This document shows, one piece after another, positions 1-8,623 of a DNA stretch of 64,000 bases. The notes beneath the pieces are model-generated. The model worked only from the letters and a program-made list of their open reading frames with translations, was not told where the DNA came from and did not search any database. This DNA is from Sporichthya polymorpha DSM 43042 (lineage in GTDB: Bacteria > Actinomycetota > Actinomycetes > Sporichthyales > Sporichthyaceae), in contig NZ_KB913029.1 in NCBI RefSeq assembly GCF_000384115.1, positions 2,827,057 to 2,891,056 of the forward strand. The letters run 5' to 3'. How positions within the stretch are numbered: position 1 is the first letter of the stretch; each line of letters begins with the position of its first letter. Made by a program: the position numbers and the translations under genes.

Positions 1-522
1 GGCCTGAGCAGCCTGACCCATGCCGACCCCGAGGCCGGCGAGGCGTGCGTGCTGTGGTCGCTCGCGATCCGGCACACCGTCCTGACCGGCGAGCTCGACG
101 CCCGCGTGGGGCTGCTCGGGCTGCCCGTCGAGGCGCGGGAGAAGTGGCTGCGGCGGCTGAACGAGGCCGAGCGCGAGCCGGCGACCACCTTCCGCGACAA
201 CGGTTGGGTCGTCCACGCGCTGCAGGCGGCCTGGGCGTGCATTCTGCAGACGCCGGTGCTGCCCTACGACCCCGACCAGCACCTCGTCGACGCCCTGGAG
301 AACTGCGTCCGGGCGGGCGGGGACACCGACACGGTCGCCGCGATCGCCGGGGGCCTGCTCGGCGCCTGCCACGGGATGGGTGCGATCCCCCAGGACTGGG
401 CCGACGTCCTGCACGGGTGGCCGGGCCGGTCGACCGACGACCTGGTCCACCAGGCCCGCGAGCTCGCCGCCGCGAGCTGGGCCGAGGACCCGGACGCCGA
501 ACTGTTCGACCTTCCGGAGTGA
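1..522 (+). CDS. ADP-ribosylglycohydrolase family protein, C-terminal part
   Basis: Open from the first base of the window, so the start lies upstream; 173 residues are visible. The segment GGDTDTVAAIAGGLLGA, encoded from about 316, is the hallmark of the DraG/ARH family. Its aspartates bind the two metal ions used to hydrolyse ADP-ribose from proteins or small molecules, in the cytoplasm. An upstream THADPEAGEAC segment matches the family's conserved Asp-rich helix region. The family is usually 290-350 residues, so roughly the last half is present. The stop codon runs into the start region of the next gene, suggesting translational coupling. The substrate cannot be told from this fragment. 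Confidence 0.85.
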   Translation, partial: GLSSLTHADPEAGEACVLWSLAIRHTVLTGELDARVGLLGLPVEAREKWLRRLNEAEREPATTFRDNGWVVHALQAAWACILQTPVLPYDPDQHLVDALENCVRAGGDTDTVAAIAGGLLGACHGMGAIPQDWADVLHGWPGRSTDDLVHQARELAAASWAEDPDAELFDLPE

Positions 523-524
523 GT

Positions 525-968
525 GTGCGTTACGCCGAGGACTTCGTCGTGGGGACGGAGTACCGGTTCGGCCGCTGGCCGATGACCGAGGACGACATCG
601 TCGCGTTCGCGAAGACCTTCGACCCGCAGCCGATGCACACCGATCCTGAGGCGGCGTCAGCCGGGCAGTGGGGCGGCGTCATCGCGAGTGGCCTGCACAC
701 GATGGCGGTGTACCAGGCGCTGGTCGTCGAGGCGGTCTGGGCCGATGTCGTCGGCAAGGCCGGCCGCAACGTCAACGCACGGCTGCGCCGGCCCGTCCGT
801 CCCGGCATGGTGCTGACCGGCAAGGCGATGATCACCGAGGTGACCCTGCGCCCCGAGAAGGGTGACGGGATCCTGGCGTGGCGGGCCGAGCTGGTCGACG
901 AGGCGTCCGGCGAGGTCGTGCTGATCGTCGACGCGGACGCCGTGCTGTATCTGCGCCCGGCGGCCTGA
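525..968 (+). CDS. MaoC-like dehydratase (hotdog fold)
   Basis: 147-residue single-hotdog protein of the MaoC/R-hydratase family, which hydrates or dehydrates enoyl-CoA-type thioesters. The catalytic-type segment DPQPMHTDPEAA (Asp and His in the usual D-x4-H spacing) sits near residue 35, followed by the GGVIASGLHT turn near residue 52. I chose GTG 525 because GGAG at 516-519 is five bases upstream and the protein then begins VRYAEDF like its relatives. GTG 519, overlapping the previous stop, is the alternative. It is close behind the glycohydrolase gene but is functionally more like the lipid/acyl-CoA genes further down. The exact substrate is unknown. Confidence 0.85.
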   Translation: MRYAEDFVVGTEYRFGRWPMTEDDIVAFAKTFDPQPMHTDPEAASAGQWGGVIASGLHTMAVYQALVVEAVWADVVGKAGRNVNARLRRPVRPGMVLTGKAMITEVTLRPEKGDGILAWRAELVDEASGEVVLIVDADAVLYLRPAA

Positions 969-1064
969 CCCTCACGGGCCACCCCTGGCACACGCGTCCG
1001 GTTCTCAGGCTCCTCTCACCCGGGGAACTCTGCGGAGTACAGCCCCCGGACCAGAGGAGAGACC

Positions 1065-2672
1065 GTGTCCAGAAGGAGCAGGCGTCCGCGGTTCGCCGTC
1101 CTGCCGATCGCCGTCAGCGCGGCTTTGGTGCTGACCGCGTGCGGTGGTGGCAGCGACAGCGGGGACGCGACGGCGCAGACGGACCCGGCCGCGGTCGCCG
1201 ACGCGGCCGGGGCGCCCGCGGGTGCGGCGGCCGCCCCGGTCGAGGGTGCGGCCCCGGTGGGAGCGCCCGGAGAGGCACCGGCCGGAACCGCTCCGGTGGG
1301 TGCCGCCCCGGTGGACGGCGCGGCCCCGGTCGCCGGGGGAGCCGCGGCGCCGACGGCGAAGAAGGGCAAGGCAGCGAAGGGCGCCGGCGGGGCGGCTGCG
1401 GTCGGCAAGGCCTCGACCGTCTCCGGCGTCACGAGCATCGACAACGCCGCCCAGGCCGCGGAGAACGAGCGAATCGCGGCGGCCAAGAACGGCGCGACCG
1501 ACATCGGCGTCACGAAGGACTCGATCAAGCTCGGCACGGTCTCCGCGCACGGCATCGCGCTCGGGAACCTGCTCGTCACCCCGATGGTGAACGGCATCAA
1601 GGCCGCCTTCGCCTCGATCAACGACCGCGGGGGCGTCCTCGGCCGGCGGCTCTCGCTCGTCGACTGCGACGACGGCCCCGGTGAGGTCTCACGGTCGAAG
1701 GCGTGTCTGAAGAAGCTCGCCGGCCAGGACAAGATCTTCGCGCTGCTCAGCTACTCGAGCTGGGCGTCGGCGTCGATCCACTCGGACCTCGCGCAGTACA
1801 AGCTGCCGGCCGTCGGGACGTGGGCCTACTCGCAGACCGAGTGGCAGGACCCGTACATGTTCCCGACCCACATGTCGATGATTCACGAGGCGATGGCGAA
1901 CGCCCACTGGGTGAAGAACGTCATTCAGCCGAAGACGTACGGCCTGGTGTGTCTGACCAGCCCGGAGATGCAGCTCTCCTGCAACGAGGTGCAGCGCGTC
2001 CTCGACGCCTCGGGCTCGAAGATGGTGAAGAAGCTCGACGTCGCGATCACCGAGACGTCGATGTCGGCGCAGATCCTGTCGCTGCGGGCCGCGCAGCCCG
2101 AGCACGTCGTGCACTACGTCATCAACCCGGCGACGATGGCGAAGTTCATGGTCGAGGCGACGCAGCAGAACTACTACCCGCCCAAGGGGATCTCGGGGAA
2201 CCACCTGGCGGCCGAGGTGCTCGGCTCGCTGTTCGGCAAGCACCCCGTGAACCGCTACTGGACCAACACCACCTACAAGCTCTGGGGTCCGGAGTTCATG
2301 GCGACGATGGCGAAGTACGCCCGCGGCAACAAGGGTCTGAACCACCACATCGTCCAGGCGAACTACGTCGGCAGCCTGATCTTCGAGCGGGCCGCGAAGG
2401 CCGTCGGTCCGAACCTGACGCGTGAGCGGCTGATGGCCCAGCTCGGCAACGGCGACGTCTACGCCTCCGACGCCTCGCTCGATCAGCGGTTCTCGTGGAG
2501 CAAGGCCGAACGGGGTGGCTCGTACGACAACCAGACCTGGAGCAAGGAGATGGGCCAGGGCCGGGAGTACATGTACAAGTACACGTCCACGAACACCGTG
2601 GCCGACCCGAACGGCGCTCCCTCGGGCTTCCAGCCCGACCCGGACCAGTTCGTCATCTACACGCACAAGTAA
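1065..2672 (+). CDS. Substrate-binding lipoprotein of a branched-chain-type ABC importer
   Basis: 535 residues, GTG start with AGAGGAGA just upstream. A lipoprotein signal (Arg-rich start, hydrophobic core, lipobox LTAC at about residue 26) anchors it outside the membrane. Residues about 35-105 form a low-complexity Ala/Pro/Gly linker with repeated AAPV units. The rest is a type-1 periplasmic binding fold of the LivJ/Peripla_BP_6 kind (KLGTVSAHGIALGNL, then INDRGGVLGRRL, typical of the family). No permease or ATPase genes adjoin it; the only Liv-type permeases in the window are about 42 kb away and have no binding protein. The ligand is unknown; the neighbouring catabolic operon makes a small aromatic or terpenoid compound plausible. 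Confidence 0.88.
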   Translation: MSRRSRRPRFAVLPIAVSAALVLTACGGGSDSGDATAQTDPAAVADAAGAPAGAAAAPVEGAAPVGAPGEAPAGTAPVGAAPVDGAAPVAGGAAAPTAKKGKAAKGAGGAAAVGKASTVSGVTSIDNAAQAAENERIAAAKNGATDIGVTKDSIKLGTVSAHGIALGNLLVTPMVNGIKAAFASINDRGGVLGRRLSLVDCDDGPGEVSRSKACLKKLAGQDKIFALLSYSSWASASIHSDLAQYKLPAVGTWAYSQTEWQDPYMFPTHMSMIHEAMANAHWVKNVIQPKTYGLVCLTSPEMQLSCNEVQRVLDASGSKMVKKLDVAITETSMSAQILSLRAAQPEHVVHYVINPATMAKFMVEATQQNYYPPKGISGNHLAAEVLGSLFGKHPVNRYWTNTTYKLWGPEFMATMAKYARGNKGLNHHIVQANYVGSLIFERAAKAVGPNLTRERLMAQLGNGDVYASDASLDQRFSWSKAERGGSYDNQTWSKEMGQGREYMYKYTSTNTVADPNGAPSGFQPDPDQFVIYTHK

Positions 2673-2690
2673 GGCCGCTACCATCGGACC

Positions 2691-3350
2691 ATGACGGTCC
2701 AGAATGAACGATCCACGTCGGACAAGGGCGCTGGGGCCGAGAAAGCACGACTCGGCCCCAGCGCCTATCTCGTGCTCGGGTTCATCGCCGAGCTCGGGCC
2801 CTCGACGCCGTACGACCTCAAGCGCGCGGTCGCGCGCTCGATCGCGTACTTCTGGTCGTTCCCGCACTCGCAGCTCTACGTCGAGCCCGAGCGGCTCGCG
2901 AAGCTCGGGCTGCTGAGCGAGGAGCAGGAGGAGCACGGCCGCCGCCGGCGCCTGTTCTCCATCACCGACGCGGGCCGCGAGGCCCTGCGCGAGTGGCTCG
3001 AGTCGCCGAGCGCCACGCAGACCGAGACGCGCGACCTCGGCCTGCTCAAGCTCTACTTCGCCGACCTCACCTCCCCGGAGCGCGTGAAGGAGATGGCCGA
3101 GGAGCAGATCGCGCTGCACCAGGAGCGGCTGCGCGAGTACGACGCGATCGCGGCGGACATGGCCCGCTTCGAGACGTTGTACCTGCACCAGATCCCGATC
3201 CGGATGGGTTACCTGTTCGAGGAAGCCTTCATCACCTTCTGGACCTCGATCCTCGAGAACCCGCCGTCCCTCGACCCCCGGATCCCGCCGCTGTTCGAGG
3301 AGAAGCCGGGCCGCCGATCGGCGAGCAAGGGGGAGCGCCGCAAGCGCTGA
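2691..3350 (+). CDS. PadR family transcriptional regulator
   Basis: 219 residues. The N-terminal winged helix (about residues 25-100) has the PadR pattern: LGPSAYLVLGFIAELGPSTP, then a recognition helix region ending in SQLYVEPERLAKLGL and the wing HGRRRRLFSITDAG. A C-terminal Vir-type helical dimer domain follows (EWLESPS through EEKPGRR). Such regulators usually repress genes for handling phenolic or other toxic acids and release DNA on binding ligand. The gene starts 18 bp after the binding protein and is followed by the catabolic operon at 3445. An imperfect inverted repeat at 3386-3420 lies between them and is the natural candidate operator. Confidence 0.88.
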   Translation: MTVQNERSTSDKGAGAEKARLGPSAYLVLGFIAELGPSTPYDLKRAVARSIAYFWSFPHSQLYVEPERLAKLGLLSEEQEEHGRRRRLFSITDAGREALREWLESPSATQTETRDLGLLKLYFADLTSPERVKEMAEEQIALHQERLREYDAIAADMARFETLYLHQIPIRMGYLFEEAFITFWTSILENPPSLDPRIPPLFEEKPGRRSASKGERRKR

Positions 3351-3385
3351 CGAGCGGGCCGGGGGTGGCCCGCGGGGGCCAACGA

Positions 3386-3420
3386 AACGATTGACTCTGC
3401 ATGGTCCAGGTTGAATCATT
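3386..3420 (+). promoter_or_regulatory. Candidate PadR operator/promoter before the catabolic operon
   Basis: AACGATTGAC at 3386-3395 and TTGAATCATT at 3411-3420 form an imperfect inverted repeat (7 of 10 positions match) spaced by 15 bases. The first arm contains TTGACT, a good -35 hexamer; the downstream arm lies where a -10 would fall. PadR dimers bind such spaced ATxxAT-type palindromes. The placement between padR and the operon supports the assignment, but the repeat is imperfect. Confidence 0.4.
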
Positions 3421-3444
3421 GGGCCGAGCCCCCGAGGAGGAGTC

Positions 3445-4785
3445 ATGACCGTCGCCCCCGAGCGCCCGTCCTCGGCCACCGGTGCGTCCTTGCCCCTGAC
3501 CGGTGCCGACGAGATCCGTTTCGCGCACATCGACGCGCAGCTCGACGCGCTGCTGCCGCGCGGCGGCAAGCCCGTGTACGACTCGGTCGTCATCGCCGGC
3601 GGGAAGGGCATCACGGCGTGGACGCTGGCGGCGCGACTGGCGCGCAGCGAGCAGTTCGCGGGCAAGGTCGTCGTCGCCGGTGAACCGGTGGCGGAGACCC
3701 GGCAGATCGCCAACGGGTGCTCGATGCGCGGCGCGTCGGCGGACTGGTTGTCCTACGCCGTGCGGCGTCCGCAGGCGGAACTCATCCGCCGGATCGCCGG
3801 ACCCGCTTTCGCCGGGCAGCCGGTGGCGACCCGTCAGTTGACCGCGATGGCACGTCCCGGCATCGACGGTCACTGGGAGATCGGGCCCGCCGCTGCCTGG
3901 CAGGGTGGCCGGCGCGGTTCGAACCGCCCGGTCATGTACGGCGGCCGCAACTCGCGGATGGCCGGCGCCATGCGCGAGATGCTCGACGCGGGGGCGATCG
4001 TCGACGTCGACGACCCGATCCGTTCGCTCGACGACGCCCGCGCTCTCGCGCCCGGCCGCAAGCCGCTGTTCGTCAATCTGACGAAGAACCCCAAGCTGTT
4101 CGGGGCCTCCGCCCCGCCGATTCAGCGCGTCACGCTCGCCTGGCAGTGCGCGTTGCGGGCCGGGTCGGGCGGCCTGCGCCACCCGCTGACGGGCACGACG
4201 GCCTTCGCGCCGCTCGTTCACCGCGACGGGGCCGTCAACGTCGGGTATTTCACCCCGTTCGCGGACCCGCTCTCCCCGGACGCGACCTGGTACGGGCTGA
4301 TGGTCCGTCCGGTCCGGTCGGGCCCGGAGAAGATCGACAAGGCGCGCGAGGTCGCCGCCCTGCGGGAGGAGGTCCTGGGCATCGCCGAGGCCGTCGGACT
4401 CGAGCCCGTCGACGTCGAGGAGACCTGCTTCGGCGGCCTCGCCCCGGCGCCCGCGTTCGGGGCACCGAACCGCTCGGCGCCGGGGACGCTGGAGTTGCGC
4501 CGGCTCGCGACGCCCGGGGCCATCGCCTACTACGCGGACGGCATCCTCGGCGGCGCGATCGGCGGCGTCGTCGCGGCCGAGGCGCTGATCCGCGGGCACG
4601 ACCCGCACGACGCCGTCGTGAAGGCGCTCAAGCCGATCCGCTGGTTCAACGACCTGTGGTGGTTCGAGACCGCCCGCATCCCGAAGCTCGTCGACCTCGC
4701 GATCGGCACGTCCCGCCTCACCACGCGGATCGCGATGGCCTATCCGCACTCGTACTCCCTCAACCACTGGGCCAGCCGGGCCTGA
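3445..4785 (+). CDS. Putative FAD-dependent oxidoreductase/monooxygenase-like protein
   Basis: 446 residues, ATG with a strong GAGGAGGAG ribosome site. Near residue 48, DSVVIAGGKGITAWTLAARL resembles a Rossmann dinucleotide-binding loop of flavoproteins, although the canonical GxGxxG is altered to GGKGIT. Near residue 365, YYADGILGGAIGGVVAAEAL resembles the second FAD-contact motif of the glutathione-reductase/hydroxylase fold. I do not recognise a characterised subfamily. It is the first gene of a co-directional set with aldehyde dehydrogenase, acyl-CoA ligase and FadH-like genes, so a role in the first oxidation of a growth substrate is a reasonable inference. The flavin assignment rests on two motifs only. 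Confidence 0.55.
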   Translation: MTVAPERPSSATGASLPLTGADEIRFAHIDAQLDALLPRGGKPVYDSVVIAGGKGITAWTLAARLARSEQFAGKVVVAGEPVAETRQIANGCSMRGASADWLSYAVRRPQAELIRRIAGPAFAGQPVATRQLTAMARPGIDGHWEIGPAAAWQGGRRGSNRPVMYGGRNSRMAGAMREMLDAGAIVDVDDPIRSLDDARALAPGRKPLFVNLTKNPKLFGASAPPIQRVTLAWQCALRAGSGGLRHPLTGTTAFAPLVHRDGAVNVGYFTPFADPLSPDATWYGLMVRPVRSGPEKIDKAREVAALREEVLGIAEAVGLEPVDVEETCFGGLAPAPAFGAPNRSAPGTLELRRLATPGAIAYYADGILGGAIGGVVAAEALIRGHDPHDAVVKALKPIRWFNDLWWFETARIPKLVDLAIGTSRLTTRIAMAYPHSYSLNHWASRA

Positions 4786-4798
4786 GGAGGCTCCTGTC

Positions 4799-6292
4799 GT
4801 GACCGACGTTCTCACTCCGCCCTCCGCACAGCTGACGGAGCATCAGCTGGTGCCCGCCGCTCCGGCGGCGGCGGCCGAGCTCAAGGCGGTCCTGGACCGG
4901 CAGCGCGCCGACTTCTCGGCAGCGGGCCCGCCGTCGCTGCTGCGGCGCCGGAAGGACCTGCGCAAGCTGGAGGACCTCGTCCTGCGCAACCGCGTCCCGC
5001 TCGCCGAGGCACTGCGCGAGGACTTCGGTCACCGCTCGCGCACCGAGACCGAGATCGCCGAGATCGTCGGCTCCGCGCACTCGCTGCGGTACGCGCGACG
5101 CCACGTCGGGATCTGGATGCTCCCGCGGCTGCGCGGCACGTCGATCTGGTTCCTGCCGGGCAGCAACCGCGTCGTGGCCCAGCCCAAGGGCGTCATCGGC
5201 ATCGTCGCGCCGTGGAACTACCCGGTCCACCTGACGATGGCCCCGCTCGCGGCGGCCCTGGCGGCCGGCAACCGCGCGATGGTCAAGATGAGCGAGTTCA
5301 CGCCGAACACGACCGCTCTGCTGACGCGTCTGCTCGGCGAGGCCTTCCCGGTCGAGCAGGTCTACGTGACCGGTGGCGACGCCGACGTCGCGCGTGAGTT
5401 CTGCTCGCTGCCGCTGGACCACCTGCTCTTCACCGGGTCGACGCAGAACGGCCGGGCCGTCATGCGCGCGGCCGCGGAGAACCTGACCCCGGTGACGCTG
5501 GAGCTCGGCGGGAAGAGCCCGGTCGTGGTCGACGAGCGGTACTCGATCGAGGAGGCTGCGCAGCGCATCGTCTGGGGCAAGCTGTTCAACGCCGGCCAGA
5601 CCTGCGTGGCGCCCGACTACGTCCTTGTTCCCGCGGGCACCGAGGACCGCTTCGTGCGCGCCGCCACCGCGGCCGCGCGTTCGCTCTACCCGACGCTGAC
5701 GTCCAACGAGGACGCGACCGCGATCATCAACTCCGGCCACTACGAGCGGCTCCGCTCGCTGATCGAGGACGCCCGGGCCCAGGGCGCTTCCGTGACGGTC
5801 GCCGAGCACGGCGACACCGGTCAGGACATCGGGGACCCCGCGACCCGGAAGCTCCCGCTGCACGTCGTCACCGGCGTCAGCGACTCGATGCGCCTGGCTC
5901 GCGAGGAGATCTTCGGCCCGGTGCTGCCGGTCGTCGGGTACCGCAAGCTCGACGAGGCGATCGGGTACATCAACGACCGGCCGCGGCCGCTCGCGATGTA
6001 TCTGTTCACCCACAGCGGTCGGCGCAAGCGCGCGCTGCTTCAGCGCACGACCAGCGGCGGCGTCACGGTGAACGACACCCTGCTGCACTACCTGCAGGAC
6101 GGCCTGCCCTTCGGCGGCAGCGGCGAGAGCGGTATGGGTTCCTACCACGGCCGCGAGGGGTTCAAGACGTTCTCGCACCACAAGGCGGTCTTCACCCAGC
6201 GCGGGGCGCTCGGGTTCACCGGGACGAAGCTGCTGTACCCGCCCTACGGGCGGGTCGCCTCGCTCCTGCTGCGGCTGATGCGCCGCATCTGA
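4799..6292 (+). CDS. Aldehyde dehydrogenase (coniferyl-aldehyde-dehydrogenase-like)
   Basis: 497-residue NAD(P)-dependent aldehyde dehydrogenase. Visible family marks are the cofactor segment IVAPWNYPVHL, the FTGSTQNGRAVM loop, the general base Glu235 in TLELGGKSP, the nucleophile Cys269 in NAGQTCVAPDY, and EEIFGPVLPVV. The C-terminal length and the GESGMGSYHGREGFKTFSH end resemble membrane-associated fatty or coniferyl aldehyde dehydrogenases (class 3-like). GTG 4799 is preceded by GAGGAG and lies 13 bp after the flavoprotein stop. It should convert an aldehyde to the free acid that the next gene, an acyl-CoA ligase, would activate. Confidence 0.92.
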   Translation: MTDVLTPPSAQLTEHQLVPAAPAAAAELKAVLDRQRADFSAAGPPSLLRRRKDLRKLEDLVLRNRVPLAEALREDFGHRSRTETEIAEIVGSAHSLRYARRHVGIWMLPRLRGTSIWFLPGSNRVVAQPKGVIGIVAPWNYPVHLTMAPLAAALAAGNRAMVKMSEFTPNTTALLTRLLGEAFPVEQVYVTGGDADVAREFCSLPLDHLLFTGSTQNGRAVMRAAAENLTPVTLELGGKSPVVVDERYSIEEAAQRIVWGKLFNAGQTCVAPDYVLVPAGTEDRFVRAATAAARSLYPTLTSNEDATAIINSGHYERLRSLIEDARAQGASVTVAEHGDTGQDIGDPATRKLPLHVVTGVSDSMRLAREEIFGPVLPVVGYRKLDEAIGYINDRPRPLAMYLFTHSGRRKRALLQRTTSGGVTVNDTLLHYLQDGLPFGGSGESGMGSYHGREGFKTFSHHKAVFTQRGALGFTGTKLLYPPYGRVASLLLRLMRRI

Positions 6293-6320
6293 CGTCCCCC
6301 TCGAGCGAACGGGATCTTCC

Positions 6321-7919
6321 ATGCACGCCCTCATGATGGAGCGGCCGCTCCTGCTGTCCGCCGTGCTGGAGCACGCCGAGCGGCACCACCCGGAGCGGGA
6401 GGTCGTCTCGGCCGAGTTCGGCGGTGGGGAGCGCCGCACCAGCTGGGGCGAGGTCGGGCACCGCGCCCGCCGGCTCGCCACCGCGCTCACCGAGCTCGGA
6501 GTCCGCCCCGGCGACCGCGTCGCGACGCTGGCGCTGAACACCCACCGCCATCTCGAGGCGACCTACGCGATCGCCGGCCTCGGCGCGATCGCTCACACCG
6601 TCAACCCGCGGCTGGATCCCGAGCAGCTGGTCTACGTCCTCGAGCACGCCGGCGTCGGCGTCCTGCTCCTGGACCCGCCCTTCCTCCCGCTGATCGGCCC
6701 CCTGGCCGACCGGCTGCCCGGTATCAAGCACCGGGTCGTGCTCGCCCCGGCGGGCGCGGTCGCGGGGGAGCTGAGCTACGAGGAACTGCTCGCGGGCGGG
6801 TCGGACTCCTTCGACTGGCCCGAGTTCGACGAGCGCACCGCGAGCGGGCTCTGCTACACGTCCGGCACGACGGGGCGACCCAAGGGCGTCCTGTACTCCC
6901 ACCGCTCCTCGGTGCTGCACGCGATGGCGGGCGCACTGCCGGACGCGTTCGGGCTCGGCGCCGCCGACACGGTCCTGCCGGTCGTCCCGATGTTCCACGT
7001 CAATGCCTGGGGCCTCCCGTTCACGACCGCGCTGGTCGGAGCGAAGCTGGTCCTGCCCGCCGACCGCCTCGACGGTGCCCGGCTCGCGGACCTGCTCGAC
7101 GCCGAGGGCGTCACGTTCACCGCCGGGGTCCCGACGATCTGGCACAACCTGCTGACGCACCTGGATCAGACCGGTCGGAAGCTCCCGGCCCTGCGGCGGG
7201 TCGCCTGCGGTGGCTCGGCGGTGCCGCCGTCGATGATCGAGGCGTTCGAGGTCGGCCACGGCGTCACGATGTGTCAGGGCTGGGGCATGACCGAGACCAG
7301 CCCGCTCGGTGCGGTCGGCGCCCTGAAGCCGGGCATGGAGAACCTCGACCGTGCGGAGCGCACGCGGATTCAGGCCGCGCAGGGTCGCGCGTTGTTCGGT
7401 CTGGAGTGGAAGATCGCCGACCCGGCGGGCGAGGCCCTGCCGTGGGACGGCATCGCCGCGGGTGAGCTGTTGGTCCGCGGCCACTGGGTCGCGAGCGGGT
7501 ACCTCGACCACGACGCCGAGGTGTTGCGCGACGGCTGGTTCCCCACCGGCGACATCGCGTCCATCGACCCCGAGGGCTACCTGCGCATCACCGACCGGGT
7601 GAAGGACGTCATCAAGTCCGGCGGTGAGTGGATCTCCTCGGTCGAGCTGGAGAACGTCGCGATGGACCACGCCCACGTCGCGCAGGCGGCGGTGGTCGGC
7701 GTGCCCGACAGCCAGTGGGGCGAACGCCCCGTCCTGTTCGTCCAGCCGCCGCCCGGGGTCGAGCCCGACGTTGCGGCGGTCCTGGCGCACCTCGGGGCCC
7801 ACCTGCCGCGCTGGTGGGTCCCGGATCGGGTCGAGGTCGTGGAGGCGCTCCCGCTCGGGCCCACCGGCAAGGTCCTCAAGCGCGAACTGCGCGCCCGGTT
7901 GACGGAGGTGGCGCCGTGA
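6321..7919 (+). CDS. Acyl-CoA ligase (AMP-binding family)
   Basis: 532-residue member of the ANL adenylate-forming family, making an acyl-CoA from a carboxylic acid, ATP and CoA. The phosphate loop YTSGTTGRPKG starts at residue 179; the adenine motif GWGMTETSP, the hinge-region aspartate in GYLRITDRVKD and the C-terminal catalytic lysine in PTGKVLKREL are all present. Closest in style to medium-chain or aromatic acid ligases. A second in-frame ATG lies at 6333. The stop overlaps the next start (GTGA), so expression is coupled to the downstream LuxR gene. The specific acid is not determined by the sequence. Confidence 0.9.
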   Translation: MHALMMERPLLLSAVLEHAERHHPEREVVSAEFGGGERRTSWGEVGHRARRLATALTELGVRPGDRVATLALNTHRHLEATYAIAGLGAIAHTVNPRLDPEQLVYVLEHAGVGVLLLDPPFLPLIGPLADRLPGIKHRVVLAPAGAVAGELSYEELLAGGSDSFDWPEFDERTASGLCYTSGTTGRPKGVLYSHRSSVLHAMAGALPDAFGLGAADTVLPVVPMFHVNAWGLPFTTALVGAKLVLPADRLDGARLADLLDAEGVTFTAGVPTIWHNLLTHLDQTGRKLPALRRVACGGSAVPPSMIEAFEVGHGVTMCQGWGMTETSPLGAVGALKPGMENLDRAERTRIQAAQGRALFGLEWKIADPAGEALPWDGIAAGELLVRGHWVASGYLDHDAEVLRDGWFPTGDIASIDPEGYLRITDRVKDVIKSGGEWISSVELENVAMDHAHVAQAAVVGVPDSQWGERPVLFVQPPPGVEPDVAAVLAHLGAHLPRWWVPDRVEVVEALPLGPTGKVLKRELRARLTEVAP

Positions 7920-8623
7920 CGGTCACCGAACTCTCGCCGCCGCCCGTAACCACCACGACGGTCGGGGTCGTCATCATCGACCGACACCGGCTGTTCGCCC
8001 GGGGGATGGAGGCCGCGCTGGAGGACGCCTCGTTCGGGCGGGTCTCGGTGCTCGGCACCGGCGACACCGTGCCGCGCGTGTGCGATCTGATCCGGCGTCA
8101 CCGCCCGCGGGTCGTCATCGTCGACCTCGGCCTGCCCGACGCGCTCACCGCGCTGTCGACGGCGCGGCGCCGGTACCCGAGCGTCCGCTTCGCGGCCATG
8201 GCGCCCGAGGCCGAGGCCACCGACGTCGCCGTCTCCGCCCTCGCGGCCGGGGCCGACGGCGTGCTGCTGCGTGACGCCGACCCCGAGGCGGTCGCGACCC
8301 AGTTGCTCGCGATCGCCAGTGGCGGCACCGTGGCACCCCCCGCGGTGCTGGCGAGCCTGCTGCGCCGCCGACCCGCCGACGCGGTGCTCTCCCAGTTGCG
8401 CCGGGCCGACCTCGAGCTGTGGCGGATGGTCGCCGAGGGCCACGAGACCGTCGTCATCGCCCGTCGGCTGTGCGTCTCCGAGCGCACCGCGAAGCGGATG
8501 GTCGCCCGGCTGCTGCAGCGGGTCGGCGTGGCGAACCGTGTGCAGGCCGCCGCGCTCGCCGGCCGCTGCGGCGTCCTGGACTCGGGGCGCACGCCGGACC
8601 GCATGGAGACGGAGCACCCGTGA
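7916..8623 (+). CDS. LuxR-type response regulator embedded in the catabolic operon
   Basis: 235 residues, GTG start overlapping the previous stop, with GGAGG upstream. The N-terminal receiver-like domain runs from VGVVIIDRHRLFARG to a phospho-acceptor-type VVIVDLGLPDA (about residue 70). The C-terminal LuxR-like HTH (LELWRMVAEGHETVVIARRL, then SERTAKRMVARLLQRVGV) is slightly divergent from the GerE norm. No cognate kinase is adjacent. Its position inside a metabolic operon, coupled at both ends, suggests it adjusts expression of the same pathway, perhaps in an atypical phosphorylation-independent way. Confidence 0.82.
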   Translation: MTVTELSPPPVTTTTVGVVIIDRHRLFARGMEAALEDASFGRVSVLGTGDTVPRVCDLIRRHRPRVVIVDLGLPDALTALSTARRRYPSVRFAAMAPEAEATDVAVSALAAGADGVLLRDADPEAVATQLLAIASGGTVAPPAVLASLLRRRPADAVLSQLRRADLELWRMVAEGHETVVIARRLCVSERTAKRMVARLLQRVGVANRVQAAALAGRCGVLDSGRTPDRMETEHP

